In this document: positions 37,509 through 44,673 of the stretch, piece by piece
Layout of the letters: the number at the start of each line of letters is the position of its first letter
Position numbering within the stretch: position 1 is the first letter of the stretch
Assembly (NCBI GenBank): GCA_036499395.1
Contig: DASYDW010000021.1
Location: 1-57,032, forward strand
DNA length: 57,032 bases
Origin: Pirellulales bacterium
GTDB taxonomy: Bacteria > Planctomycetota > Planctomycetia > Pirellulales > JACPPG01
Direction: 5' to 3'
Notes under the pieces: generated by a model
Database searches by the model: none
The model's input: the letters and a program-made list of their open reading frames with translations, nothing else
What the model was told of the DNA's origin: nothing
Program-made: the position numbers and the translations under genes

Positions 37509-38291
37509 TTAATGTCCGGCGTACCAGTCGTAACCCCGCTGAGCCCAGTAGTCGGCGGGTCGCTGCTCGGCGATTTCGATGACGCTGATTCGCTTGATGG
37601 ACTTGTAGCCGTACTTGACGCTGCTCACTAGTCGCAACGGGGCGCCGTGACCGTGGGTTAGCGGAGCGCCGTTCATTTCGTAGCAGAGCAGCGTTTGGGG
37701 ATGCATCGCGCTTGGCCGATCGAGCCCAACGACGTAGCGATCAGGCTGGCCGTCCGGCGCGACGGCGTCAGGCGGTGTGGAAAGCCCTACGTAAGTGCTG
37801 GGGGCGCCGTATTTAGCCAGAAAGTCTGCCACTCGCACCCCTTTCCAGCTCACAATCCGACTCCAGCCTTCGACGCATTTGAACTCGGTTGTCATTTCGT
37901 AGGACGGAAGTTGCTTGATAGCGGCTAGCGGGATCTTTCGATCCACCTTCCCGGTTACGGTCACCGTCCAATCGTTGACGGCGGCCGGGCTCATCAGGCC
38001 GACGCGGCCGTTCACGCGCGGTTCAACTGCCTCGGAGGCTGCGAACTCGGGCGCAAGTCGTCGCGCGTCGAACGCCGCTTGAGCGACCTGTTCATTGAAT
38101 TCTAGGATCCGTCGTAGGGGCCATGGGACCCCGTCGTCGACCGGGCGCGTTGCCAACCATCCGACGCCCGACGCGCCGGCCAGAGCCGCGACCGCGGCGG
38201 TCGTGAAACTACGGCGCGAGAGACGACGGATCTCCTGCTCGACCGCCTCGGGCGACAACAGCGCATTCCGTTGTGACAAGTTGTCAGACAT
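37509..38291 (-). CDS. Molybdopterin-dependent oxidoreductase, sulfite oxidase/MsrP fold
   Basis: A 260-residue protein with a twin-arginine-like signal (SRRSFTTAAVAALAGASGVG, residues 25-44), so exported folded. The sulfite-oxidase domain has the molybdenum-ligand Cys in FKCVEGWSRIVSWKGVRV, followed by SVKYGYKSIKRISVIEI near the end. MsrP (YedY) repairs oxidised methionines in the periplasm with electrons from MsrQ; this protein is shorter than MsrP and pairs with a different type of cytochrome b, so the substrate is open. GGAGG lies 8 nt before the ATG. The gene overlaps the preceding cytochrome b gene by 8 bases. Confidence 0.85.
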   Translation of the reverse strand: MSDNLSQRNALLSPEAVEQEIRRLSRRSFTTAAVAALAGASGVGWLATRPVDDGVPWPLRRILEFNEQVAQAAFDARRLAPEFAASEAVEPRVNGRVGLMSPAAVNDWTVTVTGKVDRKIPLAAIKQLPSYEMTTEFKCVEGWSRIVSWKGVRVADFLAKYGAPSTYVGLSTPPDAVAPDGQPDRYVVGLDRPSAMHPQTLLCYEMNGAPLTHGHGAPLRLVSSVKYGYKSIKRISVIEIAEQRPADYWAQRGYDWYAGH

Positions 38292-38958
38292 GTGATTCCT
38301 CCGCGTCCGCAGTCGTCACTTCGTAGCCTGTGACCATTGCCCGGAAGTTGTTCCAGCCCGCGCGCACCACTTGCGAAATGTGGATGACAAAAAACGCCAC
38401 ATAGCCGACGGTGAGCCAGAAGTGCTCCCAACGCGCCCACTCATAGCCGCCCAGCAGGCTGGTCAGCCATGCCAATTGAGTAGGTTTGTAGATCGCGAGT
38501 CCAGTAAGAAGGGATCCAGCGCCCATCATGATCACACTGGTGTACGCAAATTGCTGAGCGCCGTTGAACTTGCGCTTTGGCGGTTCCAGCTTGCTGAGGC
38601 GCAGATCGTGTAGCACGACCATCCACGCCTCGCGCGAGCTGTTCCGATTCGGCAGCAGGTGGCGCCACTCGCCGGAGATAAACGTATAGGCGACATAGCA
38701 CAGGCCGTTGATCGCCAATAGCCACATGATGGCAAAGTGCCATGACATACCTTGGGCCAGCCGGTGATCCAGTCGGAGGGTGGAATAAAGCCATTCCGGA
38801 AACAAATGCAATAACGTCCAATCGCCAATTCCGAGGCGATAGATGTCATTCGCCCAATAGATGAGCAAACCGCTCCAGATCATCCCGAACAACAGCGGGA
38901 CATTGAGCCAATGCATCCAACGTATCGCCCGTGGATGTTTGTGTTCCAAGCGAACCAC
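38284..38958 (-). CDS. Cytochrome b561-type membrane subunit (thiosulfate reductase cytochrome b-like)
   Basis: A 224-residue integral membrane protein with four main helices and His residues suited to bind two hemes: MHWLNVPLLFGMIWSGLLIY, HRLAQGMSWHFAIMWLLAI, and HFWLTVGYVAFFVIHISQVV at the end. It begins with a GTG at 38958, with GGAGG 8 nt before it; no ATG fits. It probably takes electrons from quinol and gives them to the exported molybdoenzyme encoded immediately downstream (8-base overlap). The family resembles PhsC/Ni-Fe hydrogenase cytochromes rather than the MsrQ (YedZ) fold. Confidence 0.85.
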   Translation of the reverse strand: MVRLEHKHPRAIRWMHWLNVPLLFGMIWSGLLIYWANDIYRLGIGDWTLLHLFPEWLYSTLRLDHRLAQGMSWHFAIMWLLAINGLCYVAYTFISGEWRHLLPNRNSSREAWMVVLHDLRLSKLEPPKRKFNGAQQFAYTSVIMMGAGSLLTGLAIYKPTQLAWLTSLLGGYEWARWEHFWLTVGYVAFFVIHISQVVRAGWNNFRAMVTGYEVTTADAEESHV

Positions 38959-39011
38959 GATACGGACCTCCGAGCGACTACCTTGCCTATCGTTTCGAAA
39001 CGGAACGAAGG

Positions 39012-39239
39012 CTACTTCATCTTGCCTTCGTCCATTTTGCCGCCATCCATCTTGTCGGTGCCCATCTTGTCGGTGCCCATCTTGTCACCCATTTTGTCGT
39101 TCCTCATTTTGTCCTCCATGCCCATTTTGCTGCCGGTCATTTTGTCCTGGTTGGCGCTGCCCTTCCCACAACCAGTCATGGCGCAGGCCCCGAGAGCGAT
39201 GACGGACCCCAACGCAACCACCGAGAAAATCGACTTCAT
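39012..39239 (-). CDS. Pentapeptide MXKDX-type repeat lipoprotein
   Basis: A 75-residue protein. The signal peptide VVALGSVIALGACAMTGC offers a lipobox-like Cys (ALGAC or MTGC). The mature part is almost entirely repeats of K/D-M-G pattern: DKMTGSKMGMEDKM, then NDKMGDKMGTDKMGTDKM. This matches the pentapeptide MXKDX repeat family. The Met, Asp and Lys-rich composition suggests metal or polyanion contact, but nothing is proven. The DNA contains two perfect 15-bp tandem copies (39048-39062, 39063-39077), so copy number may vary. GAGGAG precedes the ATG. Confidence 0.75.
   Translation of the reverse strand: MKSIFSVVALGSVIALGACAMTGCGKGSANQDKMTGSKMGMEDKMRNDKMGDKMGTDKMGTDKMDGGKMDEGKMK
39048..39077. 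repeat. 15-bp tandem repeat within the MXKDX gene
   Basis: CATCTTGTCGGTGCC occurs twice in direct succession, with a partial third copy from 39078. Each unit encodes GTDKM in frame, so gain or loss of a unit would keep the reading frame. Confidence 0.7.
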
Positions 39240-39714
39240 GACGAGAACTCCTCAATCGCGGTTTTTAAGCAACCAACGCGGCCGCTTCGCCCAGCATCGG
39301 TTTGTTTTCGCTGCTGGGTTGAAGACGACGCGACTCAAAACGATCAAGTCGCGTTCAAGCATGCCGCACACTTCATTCGATGCGTGCCGTTGAGAATGGT
39401 TACGAAAGGAAAGTAAACGACGCGTTGGCCAACCAGGGCGAAATGCCGCGGTTGGCAGCCAAGGATCGCCCCTCAAGCCTGCCGGGGTGACGAATGCCGG
39501 ACGATCCACACGGTTTTTGCCGGCAAGGGCCAGTTATTTCTCCTGAAAAATAAGTTACAGGGGCGTAACCGAGACAAGGCCCGTCGCATCCAAGAAGCGG
39601 CGATGGTGCGGTGCCACTCGAAAGGGTCTTTTCAACGCGGCAGAAATCGGGCGGTTCGACAGGCGGGCCCCGGAATCACCTGCCAAGGGGCTGAAGCAAT
39701 CCATAGGCGTGACC
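39240..39714. other. Divergent control region between the MXKDX and zinc-finger genes
   Basis: No gene is seen. Near 39530-39570 an AT-rich stretch (CAGTTATTTCTCCTGAAAAA) is followed by GTTAC-N6-GTAAC (39554-39558, 39565-39569), a small inverted repeat that may be an operator or part of a promoter for the plus-strand redox genes. No -35/-10 pair is clear. Confidence 0.3.
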
Positions 39715-39996
39715 ATGACATGCGAGGAATTAACTGGGTTTCTCGACGACTATTTCGACCACTTGCTCTCCATGCGGCAGCGAGTGGTGTTTTTCTGGCA
39801 CTTATCGCTTTGTCGAGACTGCCGGCGATACCTCGACTCCTATTCGAAGACGGTGCGGCTAGCGCAATCGTTTCGGATCGATCCGCCGCATAACCAAGAG
39901 CACACGGTTATTCCACCCCCGGAGTTGATCGAGGCAATCCTCGCCACGCTTGCGCGAGAGCGCACTGCCGGCGACGGTTCGATCGGCGCTGGTTAA
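39715..39996 (+). CDS. Zinc-finger anti-sigma-like protein (zf-HC2 type)
   Basis: A 93-residue protein. The ZAS-type zinc motif is formed by Cys near the start (MTCEEL), His in FFWHLSLCRDCRRYLD and the CxxC pair, that is C-n-H-x3-C-x2-C. It is all-helical and lacks a membrane segment. Such domains bind ECF sigma factors and can sense oxidation through the zinc-bound cysteines. No sigma gene is adjacent; the nearest is at 47166-47840. ATG 39715 is preferred to GTG 39709. Location directly before a thioredoxin-like protein and peroxiredoxins suggests a redox-responsive regulator (inference). Confidence 0.75.
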   Translation: MTCEELTGFLDDYFDHLLSMRQRVVFFWHLSLCRDCRRYLDSYSKTVRLAQSFRIDPPHNQEHTVIPPPELIEAILATLARERTAGDGSIGAG

Positions 39997-40066
39997 TGCG
40001 CCTGCAAAAAGCTCGGCGGCTATGGACGCCCTCGAAATCACAAGGCTTGCAAGATTGGAACCGACC

Positions 40067-41140
40067 ATGCGAATTCGCCTAATGACAACGCTCGTCTGCT
40101 GCAGTGGAGTTTGTCTGCTAGTGGTCACCACGTTATTTGCTTACCCGCGTTCGCCAAAGCCCGCTCGTGCTTCGTCGCCGACGGCAGACGAGGGAGAGCA
40201 AATCGCCGAGATTCCCGCGCCAGCGTTCATAATGCTGATGATTGCGCGAGATCCAGCCGTTCAGTCAGAATTGCGACTGCAACAGAAGCAGATAGACGAC
40301 GTTGCCGCCGCAGTGGCGGAAGTCGACCAGCCGTTTTGGCTGTTGCGAGACGTGCCGGTTGCCAAGAGCGCGAAGCAACTCGACGAGTTGCAGTCGAAGT
40401 TCGAGCGCCGATTGCGCGCGGTTCTGACGTCGACTCAATTGGATCGACTGAATCAAATCATATTGCAGGCCCGCGGGTATAAGGCGCTGACCTCGTCCGA
40501 AATCGCTCAGCGACTGAAGCTATCCAATCAGCAGGTCGGTGAGATCCGGAGCGTGGTAGCGCGAGCGAAAGGGGCTGAAACCGTAGATGCCGAGGCGGTT
40601 CATGCCATTCTTTCATCGGAACAACAAGCCGAACTGTCTGCGTTGATCGGCAAGTCCTTTGATCTGAGTCGCGTTGCTCGAATCGGCGCTGTCGCCCCTG
40701 AATTGCAGGGGGCCAACACTTGGATCAATAGTCAGCCGCAAACCATTGCCGGCCTGCGCGGCAAAGTCGTGGTGGTGCATTTCTGGGCGTTTGGCTGCAT
40801 CAATTGCGTCCGCAATTTACCGCATTATCAAAGTTGGTATCAAACGTTTCCCAAATCTGAGCTCGTCATTGTCGGGATTCATACGCCCGAGACCGATCGC
40901 GAAAAGAATGTGGACAACCTTCGCCAGAATGTTAGCGAGCGGGGTATTGAGTACCCAGTGGTCTTCGATGCCGCAGCCGAGAACTGGAAGGCATGGGGAA
41001 ATCACATGTGGCCCAGCGTGTATCTCATCGACAAACAAGGGCGGGTGCGCAATTGGTGGTATGGAGAATTGAATTGGGATGGCGCCCGGGGCGAGGAGTT
41101 CATGCGTAAGAGAATCGCAGCTTTATTGGCAGAGAAGTAA
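40067..41140 (+). CDS. Thioredoxin-like protein, DipZ/TlpA type, membrane-attached
   Basis: A 357-residue protein with an N-terminal signal or anchor (LMTTLVCCSGVCLLVVTTLF). Residues about 40-220 are helical and Gln/Lys-rich (LRLQQKQIDDVAAAVAEVDQ; IAQRLKLSNQQVGEIRSVV), resembling the LTXXQ-like periplasmic helical domains. Residues about 225-350 form a thioredoxin fold with active site FWAFGCINCVRN (CINC), cis-Pro in HMWPSVYLID and VGIHTPETDREKNVDNL, as in DipZ C-terminal domains. The start at 40067 begins at the signal; earlier in-frame starts add unrelated residues. Likely periplasmic dithiol-disulfide exchange. Confidence 0.8.
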   Translation: MRIRLMTTLVCCSGVCLLVVTTLFAYPRSPKPARASSPTADEGEQIAEIPAPAFIMLMIARDPAVQSELRLQQKQIDDVAAAVAEVDQPFWLLRDVPVAKSAKQLDELQSKFERRLRAVLTSTQLDRLNQIILQARGYKALTSSEIAQRLKLSNQQVGEIRSVVARAKGAETVDAEAVHAILSSEQQAELSALIGKSFDLSRVARIGAVAPELQGANTWINSQPQTIAGLRGKVVVVHFWAFGCINCVRNLPHYQSWYQTFPKSELVIVGIHTPETDREKNVDNLRQNVSERGIEYPVVFDAAAENWKAWGNHMWPSVYLIDKQGRVRNWWYGELNWDGARGEEFMRKRIAALLAEK

Positions 41141-41215
41141 CCTCGGTGCGTTCGCGTGCCCGCGTTGGCCGCTATCGACGAGAATGAATCAAAGCTGTGT
41201 AAGGAGAAGTGAATC

Positions 41216-41920
41216 ATGATCGCCCACTGGATTCGCAAGTTGAGCTCGTCAATGTGCTTGCTAGGATTGGCGCTTTTTGCAAATGGCTGTACGAAACAAC
41301 CAGGCGATGCCGTATCGGCTGCGATCCCGGCCGGATTGGCCACCGACCCAGCCAATCCAGTGGCAGTGAAGAACGGTAATCCGCCGGCCGCCGCCGCTAA
41401 AGCGATTTCGTTCAAGGATGTTGTGCAAACCAATGCCGAGGTTCCACCCGGGTTGGACGGCCTGGTCTTCCTGGACACCAATGGTCGCCGAGTTGCTTTG
41501 AAAAGCTACTTTGGCAAGAAGAATGTTGTCCTGGTCTTTACCGAAGGCTTTTCTGGCGCCCTGTGTCCCTTCTGCAAAACGCAGACCTCGCGGCTGATTG
41601 AGAACTACGACAAACTTCAGGCAATGGATACCGAGGTCCTGGTCGTCTATCCCGGCGCTCGGGAGCACGTCGATGAGTTCATCGATGCGGCAAAACGGAC
41701 CGAGAAGCAGCAAGTCGATGAGGTGCCTTTCCCGATCGTGCTTGACGAAGACATGATCGCTGTTGATTTCTTCAAAATTCGCTCAAACCTCGCGCATCCG
41801 TCGACGTACATCATCGACAAGAAGGGAAACATCGGGTTGGCATACGTCGGCAAGGATATGTCAGCGGATCGTCCATCGATCAAAGCCATTTTCACGCAGA
41901 TCGACGCCGTCAACAAATAA
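41216..41920 (+). CDS. Peroxiredoxin-like (AhpC/TSA redoxin) lipoprotein
   Basis: A 234-residue protein with a lipoprotein signal (CLLGLALFANGC, Cys about 25). After a low-complexity linker, the redoxin domain has VVLVFTEGFSGALCPFCKTQ, where CPFC replaces the usual PxxxTxxC motif, and HPSTYIIDKKGNIGLAYVGK. Relatives include the AhpC/Bcp-like thiol peroxidases, but the adjacent cysteines make disulfide reductase activity possible too. A strong AAGGAG precedes the ATG. It is paralogous to 43920-44522; the two flank the kinase gene. Confidence 0.82.
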   Translation: MIAHWIRKLSSSMCLLGLALFANGCTKQPGDAVSAAIPAGLATDPANPVAVKNGNPPAAAAKAISFKDVVQTNAEVPPGLDGLVFLDTNGRRVALKSYFGKKNVVLVFTEGFSGALCPFCKTQTSRLIENYDKLQAMDTEVLVVYPGAREHVDEFIDAAKRTEKQQVDEVPFPIVLDEDMIAVDFFKIRSNLAHPSTYIIDKKGNIGLAYVGKDMSADRPSIKAIFTQIDAVNK

Positions 41921-42014
41921 TGCCGTCGTGCGACGGGACGCTGTGGGCCGGCTCATGCCCAACACCGGGGCGTCATCGCAATCACGAGCATGCCAAGTGA
42001 CTCGGCTGGTTACC

Positions 42015-43916
42015 ATGACAAGCAGCACGCTGGGAGCGCCCGATCCGATTCTAGCGCTGGCAGTCAAGCGAGGGATACTGAATGTCTCTGACTGCGAGCG
42101 GATCGCCCGCGAAGCGGAACGACGCCACGTCGATAGTACGGACATAGCCCTCGAAGAGTGTCTGCTGCATCCAACCCAGATCGAACTGCTGCAGGCGCTC
42201 GCTCGTCCCGATCGATTCATACCCGGCTACGAGATCCTCGACTTCCTAGGCGCCGGCGCGGTTGGCGTCGTCTACCGCGCCCGGCAATTACGCCTCGACC
42301 GCGTCGTCGCCCTGAAAACCGTCAACCTGTGCCGCTTTGACCGCACATGCGCCGGTCGAAGCCAATTCGAAGCAAAGGTTGTCGGCAAGTTAAGCCACCC
42401 CAACATTGTGACGGCGTACGATTACGGCCTGCACGATGGCCGCGTTTATCTGGCGATGGAACTGCTCGAAGGAGAGACGCTCGAAGATCGCATCGATCGC
42501 GATGGCCCGCTGCAGGAGCGACTGGCCTGGGGAATCGTTCGCCAAGTCGCAGCCGGCCTTGCGCACGCGGCCGAACATGGAATTGTCCATCGCGATATCA
42601 AGCCTGCGAACATTGTTCTCGTAAGATCGCAAGCAGGAATGGAATCGCTTCCCGACGTTCCGTTGGCAAAGATCACCGACTTTGGCCTCGCGCTGCAGGT
42701 CGATGGCCTTGAACTGACGCGAATCACTCTCAGCGGAACTCTGCTTGGCACGCTGGCCTACGCCGCTCCAGAGCAACTGGATAAGTCCGATGTAGATCAT
42801 CGCGCGGACATATACGCGCTCGGGGCCTCGCTGTTTCATATGCTGACTGGGGAGCGTCCCTATTCAACGGCTACCAGCTTTTCGAGTTTGATTGTCAGCA
42901 AGCAAACCGGCGGCGAGGCGTGGCGAGACCAGCTTCCCGAATTGTCAGCGACGACCATTGAATTGCTACGCGACATGACCGCTCACAATACTGCAGATCG
43001 TCCGACGGACTATCGTCAGTTGATTCAACGCATTGACGCCATACTGCAATCGGCAATTGCGCCACTCCCTTGTGTTGCTAACGAGCCACGCCTGCGAGGC
43101 GTTCGCCAGTCGTTGCTTTCGAAAACGCTTGATTTACCGAGCGTCGGCGCGGCCGATCGTCGCCCGCCGACGGCCAAACGGACGCCTCCGCATTTCAGAT
43201 CGAAGGCCGCTTGGACCGCGTTATTTTTCTTGGGCACAATGATTGTGGTTGTCACGCCGCTCCTTGTCGCCCGACCGCTAGCGACCAAACCGCCAGCAAT
43301 GCAGCGGACCATGCTCGTCCCTTCCGGGGCGCGGCAAGCGTTATTTAACGGTCAGAGTGTGCCCATCGGGTCCCAGCGCGGTAGTTGGCAAGCGACTAAG
43401 GCAAAAGATGGAGGACGAGTGCTAGCCGGGGCCAATGGCTGGCTCGACCTGGCATTGCCGTCGCGATCCTCCGCAGGGCCGCCGAAGAACTTTCGATTGC
43501 GGCTCGGAATCAACGCGTTGCAAGACGCAGAGGCGGAATTGCACTTCGGGCGCGCCGCCGATCGAAAAGGAGCGGAGCTACGGTTTGTGATTCGACTAGC
43601 CAAGGGCCTCTTGCATGTTGGACAGCGATCCGGCGTTGACGCGCCTTTTGTGCCGCTCATTGGGTCGCGGCCTTTGCCAGCGCACCCTCAATCGGACGAC
43701 CTTCCTGTCTATCAGGACGTCCAACTAGAACGTCACCAGGATGGTTGGATCGTCCAAGTTAATGGCGTGCAGGTAGCAAGTATTCATTCAGAATTGCGGC
43801 AGGATCTCTCGAACGTTCTGCTAGTCGCCCGCCAGGGAACTGCCCACTTTGCTGATTTGGAAATCAACGACCTTGTCCAGCGAATCGATCAGAGCCACTT
43901 TCACAAAGGATTCTGA
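42015..43916 (+). CDS. Ser/Thr protein kinase with transmembrane segment and C-terminal beta domain
   Basis: A 633-residue Hanks-type kinase. Residues about 70-345 carry LGAGAVGVVYRARQ (glycine loop), ALKTVNL (lysine), VHRDIKPANIVL (catalytic loop, about 192), ITDFGLAL (about 223) and YAAPEQL. One helix follows (LFFLGTMIVVVTPLLVA, about 400). The outer part (about 420-630) contains GWLDLALPSR and VYQDVQLERHQDGWIVQVNG, similar to DUF1080/LamG-like domains, probably facing the periplasm. ATG 42015 is preferred; a GTG and an earlier ATG also lie in frame. It stands between two peroxiredoxin-like genes and ends 3 bases before the second, implying co-transcription and a redox-linked signalling role. 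Confidence 0.88.
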   Translation: MTSSTLGAPDPILALAVKRGILNVSDCERIAREAERRHVDSTDIALEECLLHPTQIELLQALARPDRFIPGYEILDFLGAGAVGVVYRARQLRLDRVVALKTVNLCRFDRTCAGRSQFEAKVVGKLSHPNIVTAYDYGLHDGRVYLAMELLEGETLEDRIDRDGPLQERLAWGIVRQVAAGLAHAAEHGIVHRDIKPANIVLVRSQAGMESLPDVPLAKITDFGLALQVDGLELTRITLSGTLLGTLAYAAPEQLDKSDVDHRADIYALGASLFHMLTGERPYSTATSFSSLIVSKQTGGEAWRDQLPELSATTIELLRDMTAHNTADRPTDYRQLIQRIDAILQSAIAPLPCVANEPRLRGVRQSLLSKTLDLPSVGAADRRPPTAKRTPPHFRSKAAWTALFFLGTMIVVVTPLLVARPLATKPPAMQRTMLVPSGARQALFNGQSVPIGSQRGSWQATKAKDGGRVLAGANGWLDLALPSRSSAGPPKNFRLRLGINALQDAEAELHFGRAADRKGAELRFVIRLAKGLLHVGQRSGVDAPFVPLIGSRPLPAHPQSDDLPVYQDVQLERHQDGWIVQVNGVQVASIHSELRQDLSNVLLVARQGTAHFADLEINDLVQRIDQSHFHKGF

Positions 43917-43919
43917 ATC

Positions 43920-44522
43920 ATGAATGTTATGTACGCAGTTACCGCTCGAAGCTTCAACTTGTGCATTGTTGCCCTCATACTGATGGCCTTCGGCTCCGCG
44001 AGCGCAGGACGAGCTGACGAGAAGGCAACAGCCAAGATGCCTGCGGTGGGGGACAAGGTTCCGGATTTCACGCTTCAGGATTTGGCGGGCCATCCACAAA
44101 CCTTGTCGAAACTGACGGCCGATTCGCCGACGGTGCTGGTAGTGCTGCGCGGTTTTCCGGGCTATCAATGTCCACTTTGCACGATTCAGGTGGGGGGCCT
44201 GATTGCTCGCGCGAAAGAGTTTCAAAAGGCCAACGCCAAAGTCATCCTCGTCTACCCAGGCCCGGCGGACCAATTGACCGAACGCGCCAAAGAATTTGTT
44301 AAGGGCAAGGCGCTGCCTGAGAACTTTATTTTCGTAACCGACCCCGATTACAAATTCACCGAGGCCTACGGTCTGCGATGGGACGCTGCGCGCGAAACGG
44401 CCTTTCCATCGACATTTGTGATCGATCAGAAGGGGATCGTGCAGTTTGCCAAGGTCAGCAAGTCGCACGGTGATCGCTCAAAGCCGGAAGACATCCTGCA
44501 AGCGCTTGAAGCTAAGAAGTGA
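43920..44522 (+). CDS. Peroxiredoxin-like exported protein (AhpC/TSA redoxin)
   Basis: A 200-residue protein with signal peptide (LCIVALILMAFGSASAGRA). The redoxin fold begins VGDKVPDFTLQDLAG, then VLVVLRGFPGYQCPLCTIQV with CPLC in the peroxidatic loop, and ETAFPSTFVIDQKGIVQFAK. It lacks the classic PxxxTxxC but fits the subgroup with CPxC, like its paralogue at 41216. AAAGGA lies 10 nt before the ATG. The gene follows the kinase by 3 bases. Likely a periplasmic thiol-dependent peroxide or disulfide handler. Confidence 0.82.
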   Translation: MNVMYAVTARSFNLCIVALILMAFGSASAGRADEKATAKMPAVGDKVPDFTLQDLAGHPQTLSKLTADSPTVLVVLRGFPGYQCPLCTIQVGGLIARAKEFQKANAKVILVYPGPADQLTERAKEFVKGKALPENFIFVTDPDYKFTEAYGLRWDAARETAFPSTFVIDQKGIVQFAKVSKSHGDRSKPEDILQALEAKK

Positions 44523-44673
44523 TGCCATCGGTGCTTGGGTGTTTGCTCGCGACAGCGCCTCGGGCTGGCGCTCTCTACTCCGGCTTCTGCTAGAATCGGG
44601 GAGTAGTGAACGCAGAGCGGAGGAAAGGCTGGCAAGACATTTGCCGGACGGGCATCAACCGGGCTTCCCTAGA

